A stretch of DNA of 64,000 bases from positions 1,302,001 through 1,366,000 of the forward strand of contig CAWKHA010000004.1 of the NCBI GenBank assembly GCA_963849365.1. Direction: 5' to 3'. Below, piece by piece: positions 33,902 to 41,407 of this stretch. The notes under the pieces are model-generated. The model did no database searches. It was not told the origin of the DNA and worked only from the letters and a program-made list of their open reading frames with translations. The position numbers and the translations under genes are program-made. The DNA is from CAVQCJ01 sp963849365. GTDB lineage: Bacteria > Actinomycetota > Actinomycetes > Prado026. Numbering within the stretch: position 1 is the stretch's first letter; the number at the start of each line of letters is the position of its first letter.

Positions 33902-35607
33902 GCGACCGGTACACGCTGCCCGCGCGCCTGCTCGCCCCGGACCCGGGCTGGCGGACGCGGGCGGACGTCGTCGTGGTCGGCAGCGGAATCGCCGGACTGA
34001 CCGTCGCGCTCACCGCTCGCTCCGCCGGCTTCAGCGTGCTGCTGGTCACCAAGGCGCTGCTGGAGGCCGGGTCGACCCGGTGGGCGCAGGGCGGGATCGC
34101 CGCGGCGCTGGGCGAGGGCGACACCCCGGAGCAGCACCTCCAGGACACACTCGTCGCCGGCGTCGGCCTGTGCGACGTCGACGCGGTGCGGGTGCTGGTG
34201 ACCGAGGGGCCCGGGGCGGTACGGCGGCTGATCGCGCGCGGCGCCGGCTTCGACCACGACGCCGACGGGTCGCTGGCCCTCACCCGGGAGGGCGGCCACC
34301 ACCGCAACCGCATCGCGCACGCCGGCGGTGACGCCACCGGCGCCGAGGTGTCCCGTGCCCTGGTGGCCGCGGTGCGCGACGACCCGTCCATCGAGGTGGT
34401 CGAGAACGCGCTCGCGCTGGATCTGCTGCGCGACGGGCAGGGCCGTGCCGCCGGCGTGACGCTGCACGTCATGGGTGCCGGAAGCGAGTCCGGGGTCGGT
34501 GCGGTGCACGGCCGCGCCGTCGTGCTGGCGACCGGCGGTCTCGGACAGGTGTTCGCGCAGACGACCAACCCCGACGTGTCCACCGGCGACGGGGTCGCGC
34601 TGGCGCTGCGGGCGGGTGCGGCGGTCGCCGACATGGAGTTCGTGCAGTTCCACCCGACCGTGCTGTGGCTCGGGCCGGGCGCGCGCGGCCAGCAGCCGCT
34701 GGTGTCCGAGGCGGTGCGTGGCGAGGGCGCCTTCCTGGTGGACGACTCCGGTGACCGGTTCATGCTCGGCGTGCACCCGATGGCCGACCTCGCGCCGCGG
34801 GACGTGGTGGCCAAGGCGATCATGCGCCGGATGCGGGAGACCGGCGCACCGCACGTCTGGCTGGACGGGCGCGGGCTGGGCGAAGAGGTCTGGCAGCACC
34901 GGTTCCCGACGATCCTGGAGTCGTGCCGGGGGCACGGGGTCGACCCGGTCACCGAGCTCGTCCCGGTAGCGCCGGCCGCGCACTACGCCAGCGGCGGCGT
35001 GCGTACGGATGTGTACGGACGCAGCAGCCTGCCCGGCCTGTACGCGTGCGGCGAGTGCGCCTGCACCGGCGTGCACGGCGCCAACCGGCTCGCCTCCAAC
35101 TCGTTGCTGGAGGGCCTGGTGTTCGCCGAGCGGATCGCCGCGGACCTGGCCGCCGGCGTGCCGCCCGAGCGCGAGCCGGAGCCGGAGCGCCGTCCCGGCA
35201 GCCTGCTCGACGCCGGCACCCGCGAGCACGTCGCCGCGACGATGACCGACGGTGCCGGCGTGCTGCGCAGCCGGGAGAGCCTGGGCCGGACCCTCGGCCG
35301 GCTGCGCGAGCTCGGGCTGCGGGCCGGCCAGCAGCACGTGCCCGGGACGGCCGCGTGGGAGGCCACGAACCTGCACACGGTCGCGACGTTCGTCGCGCTG
35401 GCCGCCCGTGCCCGCGAGGAGACGCGCGGGAGCCACTGGCGCGAGGACTTCCCCGACCTGGACGACGCGTCGTGGCGCGGCCGTCTCGTCGGGACGTTCG
35501 GCGCCGGTGCGGACGCGGCCGTACCACGGCTCGAGCTGCGTCCGCTGCCCCCGCAGATCACGATCCCGGAGCGGTCGGCGCTGACCGCGACGGGGGACGA
35601 GCGGTGA
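33898..35607 (+). CDS. nadB: L-aspartate oxidase
   Basis: FAD enzyme that oxidises aspartate to iminoaspartate at the start of de novo NAD synthesis. The 569-residue product has the dinucleotide motif VVVVGSGIAGL (about 24-34), the STRWAQGGIAAALG block, REGGHHRNRIAHAGGDATG (active-site region), FVQFHPT, and CGECACTGVHGANRLASNSLLEGLV. nadA is not in the window; nadB and nadC sit inside the pantothenate operon. ATG overlaps panC stop. Confidence 0.95.
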   Translation: MSDRYTLPARLLAPDPGWRTRADVVVVGSGIAGLTVALTARSAGFSVLLVTKALLEAGSTRWAQGGIAAALGEGDTPEQHLQDTLVAGVGLCDVDAVRVLVTEGPGAVRRLIARGAGFDHDADGSLALTREGGHHRNRIAHAGGDATGAEVSRALVAAVRDDPSIEVVENALALDLLRDGQGRAAGVTLHVMGAGSESGVGAVHGRAVVLATGGLGQVFAQTTNPDVSTGDGVALALRAGAAVADMEFVQFHPTVLWLGPGARGQQPLVSEAVRGEGAFLVDDSGDRFMLGVHPMADLAPRDVVAKAIMRRMRETGAPHVWLDGRGLGEEVWQHRFPTILESCRGHGVDPVTELVPVAPAAHYASGGVRTDVYGRSSLPGLYACGECACTGVHGANRLASNSLLEGLVFAERIAADLAAGVPPEREPEPERRPGSLLDAGTREHVAATMTDGAGVLRSRESLGRTLGRLRELGLRAGQQHVPGTAAWEATNLHTVATFVALAARAREETRGSHWREDFPDLDDASWRGRLVGTFGAGADAAVPRLELRPLPPQITIPERSALTATGDER

Positions 35608-36491
35608 GCCTGGCCGCCGGCCTCGCGCAGCGTCTCGTCGCGGCCGCCCTGGACCCAGACGCGGTCGAGGCGCTGGCCAGGGCCGCGCTGGCGGAGGACC
35701 TCGCCGGCGGTGTGGACGTGACGTCCACCGCCACCGTCCCGGCCGCGCAGGTGTCGACCGGGGACTTCGTCGCCCGTGCCCGCGGCGTCGTCGCGGGGCT
35801 GCCGGTGGCCGAGGCCGTGCTCGACATCGTGACCGCCGGCGGCGCGCAGTTCGCCTCGCGCGTGGCCGACGGCGACCGGGTCGGGCGCGGCGACGTGCTG
35901 GCCTCGGTGACCGGGCGCACCCGGGACCTGCTCACCGGCGAGCGCACCGCGCTGAACCTGTTGTGCCACCTGTCCGGCGTGGCCACCGTGACGCGGCGCT
36001 GGGTCGACGCGGTGGCCGGCACCGGTGCCGCGGTCCGCGACACCCGGAAGACCACGCCCGGGCTGCGCGCGCTGGAGAAGTACGCGGTGCGCTGCGGCGG
36101 CGGCGTGAACCACCGGATGTCGCTGTCCGACGCGGCGCTGGTGAAGGACAACCACGTGGTGGCCGCCGGCGGCGTCGTACCCGCGTTCGAGGCCGTGCGG
36201 GCGATGTGGCCGGGGCTGCCGGTCGAGGTCGAGGTGGACTCGCTGGACCAGCTCGACCAGGTGCTCGACGCCGGGGCCGACCTCGTCCTGCTCGACAACA
36301 TGGCGCCGGACCTCATGCGCGAGGCTGTCCGGCGTACCGCGGGCCGCGCCCGGCTGGAGGCCAGCGGCGGGCTGACGCTGGACAACGCCGCCGAGGTCGC
36401 GGCGACCGGCGTGGACTTCCTTTCGGCCGGGGCGCTCACCCACTCGGCTCCCGTGCTGGATATCGCCCTGGACCTGAGGGAGCTGCGCTGA
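35604..36491 (+). CDS. nadC: Nicotinate-nucleotide pyrophosphorylase (carboxylating)
   Basis: Quinolinate phosphoribosyltransferase giving nicotinate mononucleotide. The 295-residue product has EDLAGGVDVTSTATVP, GERTALNLLCHLSGVAT, the PRPP/quinolinate-binding DTRKTTPGLRALEKYAVRCGGG and HRMSLSDAALVKDNHV, then LEASGGLTLDNAAEVAATGVDFLSAGALTHS. GTG overlaps nadB by 4 bp; its TGA shares one base with the coaX ATG. Confidence 0.97.
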   Translation: MSLAAGLAQRLVAAALDPDAVEALARAALAEDLAGGVDVTSTATVPAAQVSTGDFVARARGVVAGLPVAEAVLDIVTAGGAQFASRVADGDRVGRGDVLASVTGRTRDLLTGERTALNLLCHLSGVATVTRRWVDAVAGTGAAVRDTRKTTPGLRALEKYAVRCGGGVNHRMSLSDAALVKDNHVVAAGGVVPAFEAVRAMWPGLPVEVEVDSLDQLDQVLDAGADLVLLDNMAPDLMREAVRRTAGRARLEASGGLTLDNAAEVAATGVDFLSAGALTHSAPVLDIALDLRELR

Positions 36492-37246
36492 TGCTGCTGA
36501 CGATCGACGTCGGTAACACCAACACCGTGCTCGGCCTGTGGGAAGGTGCGCGGCTGCACGTGTCCTGGCGGGTGAAGACCGACTCGCGCAACACCGGCGA
36601 CGAGATGCTGCTGACGCTGCGCGGGCTGCTGACCGGGCAGCCGGACGTGACCGGGATCGCGCTGTGCTCGACGGTGCCGTCGGTGCTGCGCGAGCTTCGC
36701 GGGATGCTCGCGCGCTACTACGAGGGCATGCCGACCGTGATCGTCGAGCCGGGCACCCGTACGGGCGTCCCGGTGCTCACCGACAACCCCAAGGAGGTGG
36801 GGGCGGACCGCATCGTCAACACGCTGGCTGCGCACCACCTCTTCGACGGGCCGTGCATCGTCGTGGACTTCGGCACGACGACCAACCTCGACGTGGTCTC
36901 GGCCCGCGGGGAGTTCCTCGGCGGTGCGCTCGCCCCGGGCGTGGAGATCTCGCTGGACGCGCTGGCGGCCCGCGCGGCCCAGCTGCGCAAGGTCGAGCTG
37001 GTGCGGCCGCGCTCGGTCATCGGCAAGAACACGGTCGAGGCGCTGCAGTCCGGGATCCTGTACGGCTTCGCCGGCCAGGTGGACGGGCTGGTGCGCCGCA
37101 TCGTCGCCGAGATCGGGCCGGTCACGGCGGTGGTGGCCACCGGTGGGCTGGCCCCGGTCGTCGTCCCCGACGCGGAGACGATCACCCACCACGAGCCGGA
37201 CCTCACGTTGCTCGGCCTGCGCCTGGTCTACGAGCGCAACACCTGA
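36491..37246 (+). CDS. coaX: Type III pantothenate kinase
   Basis: Phosphorylates pantothenate, the committed step to coenzyme A. The 251-residue ASKHA-fold protein has DVGNTNTVLG (residues 6-15), DNPKEVGADRIVNTLAAHHLF, VVDFGTTTNLDVVS and IGKNTVEALQSGILYGFAGQVDGLV. Located last in the panC-nadB-nadC-coaX operon, joining pantothenate and NAD synthesis. It is ended by a very strong inverted repeat 17 bp downstream. Confidence 0.97.
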   Translation: MLLTIDVGNTNTVLGLWEGARLHVSWRVKTDSRNTGDEMLLTLRGLLTGQPDVTGIALCSTVPSVLRELRGMLARYYEGMPTVIVEPGTRTGVPVLTDNPKEVGADRIVNTLAAHHLFDGPCIVVDFGTTTNLDVVSARGEFLGGALAPGVEISLDALAARAAQLRKVELVRPRSVIGKNTVEALQSGILYGFAGQVDGLVRRIVAEIGPVTAVVATGGLAPVVVPDAETITHHEPDLTLLGLRLVYERNT

Positions 37247-37262
37247 CCCCCCAACCCCCCGA

Positions 37263-37336
37263 CCCCCGACCCGGAACCTACGGGCGGGTGAAGGTCGGAA
37301 AACGGCCTTACCCGCCCGTAGGTTCCGGGTCGGGGG
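37263..37336. terminator. Inverted repeat with 27-bp perfect arms, bidirectional terminator overlapping a coding end
   Basis: Arms 37263-37289 and 37310-37336 are exact reverse complements (core ACCCGGAACCTACGGGCGGG) with a 20-nt loop that itself contains AAGGTC/GGCCTT. It lies between convergent coaX and a methyltransferase gene. The stop codon (37308-37310) and last nine codons of the methyltransferase are inside the right arm. Confidence 0.85.
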
Positions 37337-38099
37337 ACGGGACGGGGAGGCGGGCGGCGCGGTAGGCGCGGGTCTGGTACGACAGCGTGAACGTCGCCCG
37401 GCCGGCCAGGTCCGGGTGGTGCACGGCGATGTCCCGGACCTGCGCGAGCACCGCCTCGCGGTCCGGGCGCAGCGCGACGTACGACCACGACGCCGCGAGC
37501 CCGACCAGCCGGTCCGCGTCCAGCTCCTGCACGTGCTCGACGCGCAGCGACTCGACCGGGCCGAACGACCGGCCCAGCTCGGGCGCCCGGCCCCGGCCTT
37601 CGGCGACCCGGCGGTCCTCGCCACCGACCAGCGCGCTGACCTGCGCCGACCAGCCCGACCGGTCCTCGCGCACGTTCCAGATCACGCCGAGCCGACCGCC
37701 GGGGCGCAGTACCCGCGCGATCTCGGGCAGGGCGCGGTCCCGGTCGAACCAGTGGAACGCCTGCCCGACCACGACCGCGTCGAACCCGCCGTCGGGAGCG
37801 GGGATGTGCTCGGCGGTGCCACCCGCCGTCCGCCCGGGCAGCGCGGCCTCGGCCATCGCCCGCATGCCGTCGTCCGGCTCGACCGCGAGCACGTCGTACC
37901 CGAGCCGGTCGAGCAGGACCGCGAGCCGGCCGGTGCCGGCGCCGAGGTCGAGCACGCGCACCGGCGGCGGCGAGCCGACCAGCCATCCGGCCGCGGCCGC
38001 GGGATAGCCGGGCCGGTAGGCGTCGTAGACCTCGGCGGTGCTGCCGAAGGAGAGCCGCCGGTCCTCCCACGCGGGTTCTTCGGCGGCGGGGTGCGGCAC
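37308..38099 (-). CDS. Class I SAM-dependent methyltransferase
   Basis: The 263-residue product has the SAM-binding motif VRVLDLGAGTGRLAVLLDRLGYDVLAVEPDDGM and the FDAVVVGQAFHWFDRDRALPEIARVLRPGGRLG block of the UbiE/Methyltransf_11 type. Substrate unknown. The GTG at 38099 follows a TAGCCT box by eight nt, so I prefer it to the much longer open frame to 38939 inside lysS. The C-terminal residues are encoded by one arm of the inverted repeat. Confidence 0.85.
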   Translation of the reverse strand: MPHPAAEEPAWEDRRLSFGSTAEVYDAYRPGYPAAAAGWLVGSPPPVRVLDLGAGTGRLAVLLDRLGYDVLAVEPDDGMRAMAEAALPGRTAGGTAEHIPAPDGGFDAVVVGQAFHWFDRDRALPEIARVLRPGGRLGVIWNVREDRSGWSAQVSALVGGEDRRVAEGRGRAPELGRSFGPVESLRVEHVQELDADRLVGLAASWSYVALRPDREAVLAQVRDIAVHHPDLAGRATFTLSYQTRAYRAARLPVPSPDPEPTGG

Positions 38100-38107
38100 G
38101 ATCCCGC

Positions 38108-38113
38108 AGGCTA
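38108..38113 (-). promoter_or_regulatory. -10 box of a leaderless promoter for the methyltransferase
   Basis: On the minus strand TAGCCT ends 8 nt before the GTG at 38099. It is 18 bp from the oppositely oriented -10 box of lysS. Confidence 0.45.
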
Positions 38114-38131
38114 CCGGCGGGGTGCCGTCGG

Positions 38132-38137
38132 TAGCCT
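38132..38137 (+). promoter_or_regulatory. -10 box of a leaderless promoter for lysS
   Basis: TAGCCT ends 8 nt before the ATG at 38146 and fixes this start over the upstream in-frame ATG at 38038. Confidence 0.45.
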
Positions 38138-38145
38138 TGCCCGCC

Positions 38146-39654
38146 ATGAGCCAGGACCCCGCACCCGAGGACGACCTCCCCGAGCAGATGCGGGTCCGGC
38201 GGGACAAGCGCCGGCAGATGCTGGACGGCGGCCTGGAGCCGTACGTCGCCGGGTGGCCCCGCACGCACACGCTGGCGCAGGTCCGGGCGGCGTACCCGGA
38301 CCTGGTGGCCGGCACCGAGACCGGCGACACGGTGGTGGTGGCCGGGCGGGTGATGTTCCTGCGCGACACCGGCAAGCTGCGGTTCGCCACGCTGCGCGAG
38401 GGCGACGGTACCGAGCTGCAGGTGATGCTGTCCCTGGACCGCGTCGGTCCGGAGTCGCTGGCGCGCTGGAAGGACCTGGTCGACCTCGGCGACCACGTCG
38501 GCGTCCGCGGCGAGGTGATCGCGTCGCGCCGCGGCGAGCTCTCCGTGCTGGTCGACGACTGGGCGATCACGGCGAAGTCGCTGCGCCCGCTCCCGGTCGC
38601 GCACCGTCCGCTGTCCGAGGAGACCCGGGTCCGCCAGCGGTACGTCGACCTGATCGTGCGGCCCCAGGCCCGTCGCAACGTGCGGTTCCGGGCGGCCGCC
38701 GTGCGGTCGCTGCGCGAGTCGTTCCACCGCCGCGGGTTCGTGGAGGTCGAGACGCCGATGCTGCAGACGCTGCACGGCGGCGCGGCGGCACGACCGTTCG
38801 TCACGCACATGAACGCCTTCGACCTGGACCTGTACCTGCGCATCGCGCCGGAGCTGTTCCTCAAGCGGTGCGTGGTCGGCGGGATCGAGAAGGTCTTCGA
38901 GATCAACCGGAACTTCCGCAACGAGGGCGCCGACTCCACACACAGCCCCGAGTTCGCGATGCTCGAGTTCTACGAGGCGTACAGCGACTACGACACGATG
39001 GCGACGCTGACCCGCGAGCTGGTGCAGGAGGTCGCCCTGGCCACCTGCGGCTCGCTGCAGGTCACCCTCGACGACGGCCGGGTCACCGACCTGTCCGGGA
39101 CCTGGGACCAGGTCGGCGTGTTCGAGTCCCTGTCCGACGCGCTCGGGCGGCCGGTCACGCCGGACACGCCGATCGACGAGCTGCGCGCGCTGGTCGCCGC
39201 GGCGGGCGTCGACGCCCACCCGCACGCCGTGCACGGCAAGCTCGTGGAGGAGCTGTTCGAGCACTACGTGGTGCCGCGGTTCACCGTGCCGACCTTCACC
39301 CGCGACTACCCCGTCGACACCTCACCGCTGGTCCGGGCGCACCGCAGCAAGCCCGGCGTGGTCGAGAAGTGGGACCTGTACGTGAACGGGTTCGAGCTCG
39401 GCACCGGCTACACCGAGCTGGTCGACCCGGTGGTGCAGCGCGAGCGGCTGGTCGAGCAGGCACGCCTGGCGGCCGGCGGCGACGAGGAGGCCATGCGGCT
39501 CGACGAGGACTTCCTGCGGGCCATGGAGTACGGCATGCCGCCGATGGGCGGAGTCGGGGTCGGGATCGACCGGCTGGTCATGGCCCTGACCGGCCTGCCG
39601 GGCATCAGGGAGACGATCCTGTTCCCGCTGGTGAAGCCGGAGAGCGCGCAGTGA
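38146..39654 (+). CDS. lysS: Lysyl-tRNA synthetase, class II
   Basis: Charges tRNA-Lys. The 502-residue product has an N-terminal OB-fold anticodon-binding domain (about 55-150) and the class II catalytic core: motif 1 around RGFVEVETPMLQ, motif 2 FRNEGADSTHSPEFAMLEFY, and motif 3 GMPPMGGVGVGIDRLVMAL. There is no N-terminal membrane part as in LysX; the matching membrane protein is encoded at 12875. Its stop overlaps the acetyltransferase GTG. Confidence 0.95.
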   Translation: MSQDPAPEDDLPEQMRVRRDKRRQMLDGGLEPYVAGWPRTHTLAQVRAAYPDLVAGTETGDTVVVAGRVMFLRDTGKLRFATLREGDGTELQVMLSLDRVGPESLARWKDLVDLGDHVGVRGEVIASRRGELSVLVDDWAITAKSLRPLPVAHRPLSEETRVRQRYVDLIVRPQARRNVRFRAAAVRSLRESFHRRGFVEVETPMLQTLHGGAAARPFVTHMNAFDLDLYLRIAPELFLKRCVVGGIEKVFEINRNFRNEGADSTHSPEFAMLEFYEAYSDYDTMATLTRELVQEVALATCGSLQVTLDDGRVTDLSGTWDQVGVFESLSDALGRPVTPDTPIDELRALVAAAGVDAHPHAVHGKLVEELFEHYVVPRFTVPTFTRDYPVDTSPLVRAHRSKPGVVEKWDLYVNGFELGTGYTELVDPVVQRERLVEQARLAAGGDEEAMRLDEDFLRAMEYGMPPMGGVGVGIDRLVMALTGLPGIRETILFPLVKPESAQ

Positions 39655-40169
39655 GCGGTTCCGGCCCGCCGCCCGACCTGGTGATCCGGGCCGCCCGGAC
39701 GTCGGACGTCCGCGCGATCCGCCGGCTGGTCGACCTGTACGCCGACGACCGCAGGCTGCTCTCCAAGGCCACGGTGACGCTGTACGAGGACGTGCCGGAC
39801 TTCGTCGTGGCCACGGTGGCCGGCGCTGTGGTCGGGTGTGGGGCCGTGCACGTGATGTGGGAGGACCTGGCGGAGGTCCGGACGGTGGCCGTCGACCCGG
39901 CGCTGCGCGGCCGCGGTGTCGGGCACGCGGTGCTGGAGCGGCTCGTCGAGCGGGCCCGCGACCTCGGGGTGGAGCGGCTGTTCTGCCTCACCTTCGAGAC
40001 AAAGTTCTTCGCACGGCACGGCTTCGTCGAGATCGACGGCGCACCGGTCCCGCACGAGGTGTTCGAGCAGCTGCTGCAGTCCTACGACGAAGGCGTGGCG
40101 GAGTTCCTGGACCTCGAGCGGGTCAAGCCGAACACGCTGGGCAACCACCGGATGCTGCGCAAGCTGTGA
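39651..40169 (+). CDS. argA: GNAT N-acetyltransferase, short ArgA type (N-acetylglutamate synthase)
   Basis: The 172-residue GNAT protein carries the acetyl-CoA loop VAVDPALRGRGVGHAVLERL and the C-terminal TFETKFFARHGFVEIDG block. Length and pattern match the short actinobacterial glutamate N-acetyltransferase (Rv2747 type), which starts arginine synthesis. The role is by family recognition. GTG overlaps lysS by 4 bp and its TGA overlaps the next gene. Confidence 0.8.
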   Translation: MSGSGPPPDLVIRAARTSDVRAIRRLVDLYADDRRLLSKATVTLYEDVPDFVVATVAGAVVGCGAVHVMWEDLAEVRTVAVDPALRGRGVGHAVLERLVERARDLGVERLFCLTFETKFFARHGFVEIDGAPVPHEVFEQLLQSYDEGVAEFLDLERVKPNTLGNHRMLRKL

Positions 40170-40534
40170 GCCCGAACCCGGTCACGGGGGCGGCCGCGTG
40201 GACGGCTGCCCTCGCCGTGGACGTGATCGCGGTGGTGGTCGCCGCGGCCGTGCTCGGGTGGGACCGCTGGTGCCCGGCGGGCGGCGCCGGCTGCCCCGCC
40301 GCCGGCGACCGGGCCGGCCGGGACGCGTGGGTGCTGGCGGTGCTGGCCGGAGTGCTGCTCGGTGTCGCGCTGCTGGCGCTCGTCCGCGGCCGGCTGCTGC
40401 TGGCGGCCGGGCAGGTCGCGCTGGTCGTGGTGCTCGCGGTCCTCGCGGCCCGGGCACTTCCCCAGGCATTCGACCAGCTCCGTACGAAGACGCACCTGTG
40501 GACAACTGCGTCGGAATTTGAGTTTCCCACATGA
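40166..40534 (+). CDS. Small three-helix membrane protein, unknown
   Basis: The 122-residue product has hydrophobic segments at about 11-31, 52-73 and 78-98, with a Cys-containing loop (WCPAGGAGCPAAGD) between the first two. I do not recognise a family. It is coupled to argA by a GTGA overlap, so it is probably translated as the third gene of the lysS operon. The 3' end runs into an AT-richer patch that contains the lsr2 promoter. Confidence 0.65.
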   Translation: MSPNPVTGAAAWTAALAVDVIAVVVAAAVLGWDRWCPAGGAGCPAAGDRAGRDAWVLAVLAGVLLGVALLALVRGRLLLAAGQVALVVVLAVLAARALPQAFDQLRTKTHLWTTASEFEFPT

Positions 40535-40632
40535 ATTGGGTTGTATAAGCGCGCCACGGGGGAAATCCTGGCGAAAGGGCAATTCCGCCGGCGACCGCCC
40601 GTCGGTATCCGGCACGAGTCTTTGGAGAAATC

Positions 40633-40959
40633 GTGGCGCAGAAGGTCCAGGTCATCCTGGTCGACGACATCGACGGCGGCTCCGCCACGGAGACGGTGTC
40701 GTTCTCCCTCGACGGCGCTTCCTACGAGATCGACCTGTCGGCCAGGAACGCCGCCAAGATGCGCGACGCCTTGGCGTCCTACGTGGGAGCGGCGCGCAAG
40801 GTCGCCGCTCGGTCCGGCTCGCGACGGGGTGCGCGACGTGGTTCCGGCGACAACCGCACCGCGCAGATCCGCGCTTGGGCGAAGAGCAAGAACCTGAAGG
40901 TGAACGAGCGCGGCCGGATTCCGGCCGAGATCGTCGCGAAGTACGACGCGGCACACTGA
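40633..40959 (+). CDS. lsr2: Lsr2 nucleoid-associated silencer
   Basis: H-NS-like protein of actinobacteria that bridges and silences AT-rich, often foreign DNA. The 108-residue product has an N-terminal dimerisation domain (VQVILVDDIDGGSATETVSFSLDG), a basic linker (RSGSRRGARRGSG) and a C-terminal DNA-binding domain with the AT-hook-like RGR in VNERGRIPAEIV. GTG start with GGAG six nt upstream. The 98-bp upstream gap is AT-richer than its surroundings; TATAAG at 40544-40549 may be the -10 box, which would place the promoter in a sequence Lsr2 itself could bind. Confidence 0.95.
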   Translation: MAQKVQVILVDDIDGGSATETVSFSLDGASYEIDLSARNAAKMRDALASYVGAARKVAARSGSRRGARRGSGDNRTAQIRAWAKSKNLKVNERGRIPAEIVAKYDAAH

Positions 40960-40979
40960 GCGCGGCGCCTGCAAGAACT

Positions 40980-41003
40980 GCCCGCGCAGCTGCGCGAACG
41001 GGC
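40980..41003 (+). terminator. Candidate lsr2 terminator hairpin
   Basis: GCCCG (40980-40984) pairs with CGGGC (40999-41003) around the self-complementary GCGCAGCTGCGC (40984-40995). It starts 20 bp after the lsr2 stop; no T-tract. Confidence 0.45.
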
Positions 41004-41065
41004 GTTGCGGCGGGAATTCGGGGAAAGGCGTCGGGCCGCCGGAACGCCTCTCGGCGCGTGGCTCG

Positions 41066-41095
41066 CTCGTAGCGGCAATACTCGTAGCGGCAATA
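41066..41095. repeat. 15-bp direct tandem repeat, 2 copies
   Basis: CTCGTAGCGGCAATA occurs twice without spacing. It lies between lsr2 and the clpC control region. Tandem direct repeats of this size can be operator half-sites (inference). Confidence 0.8.
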
Positions 41096-41182
41096 GGTGG
41101 GGCCCGGGGTTACCGGCGACCCGACGCGCTCCTCAACGTAGCGACGTCGACCAGGCATTCCCACGCCCGTCCGGGTGATCAT

Positions 41183-41196
41183 GTTCGCCGCTGGCG
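41183..41196 (+). promoter_or_regulatory. Candidate ClgR operator upstream of clpC
   Basis: GTTCGCCGCTGGCG fits the GTTCGC-N5-GCG box described for ClgR, the activator of clp genes in Streptomyces and Corynebacterium (consensus from memory). It lies 148 bp before the -10 box TAGCAT. Confidence 0.45.
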
Positions 41197-41343
41197 TAGC
41201 CGCCCCGGGAACGTGCGCAAGCCTCGGCGGGTTCCTGCCGACGTACGCGGAAGAAGTCCGCCCTGCGGTCGCGGTCGAGGACCACCGGCCACCCGTTCGG
41301 GCGGTGCGGGTCCGCAAAGAATGGGTGGCCCTGCTGGCGGGGC

Positions 41344-41349
41344 TAGCAT
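41344..41349 (+). promoter_or_regulatory. -10 box for clpC
   Basis: TAGCAT (TANNNT) gives a leader of about 52 nt before the clpC ATG, which has GAGGAGCG and AGAGGG upstream. Confidence 0.35.
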
Positions 41350-41407
41350 CGGTACGAGTGGGTCCGCGGGGGCCTGGCCGTACCGCTCGTGCGAGGAGCG
41401 CAGAGGG

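Larger units (their letters stand above)
40960..41407. other. Intergenic region between lsr2 and clpC
   Basis: A 448-bp gene-free region. It holds a hairpin after lsr2, a 15-bp direct tandem repeat, a ClgR-type operator, and a -10 box before clpC. Open frames through it (for example the clpC frame from 41213) have no supported start. Confidence 0.7.

Noticed and set aside
40501..40549. Strong sigma-A promoter for lsr2 (TTGAGT with TATAAG)
   Set aside because: Spacing is 20 bp and the -10 lacks the terminal T, so it is only mentioned under lsr2.
41213..41407. 65-codon N-terminal extension of ClpC
   Set aside because: Family N-terminus MFERFTDRARR and SD place the start at 41408.
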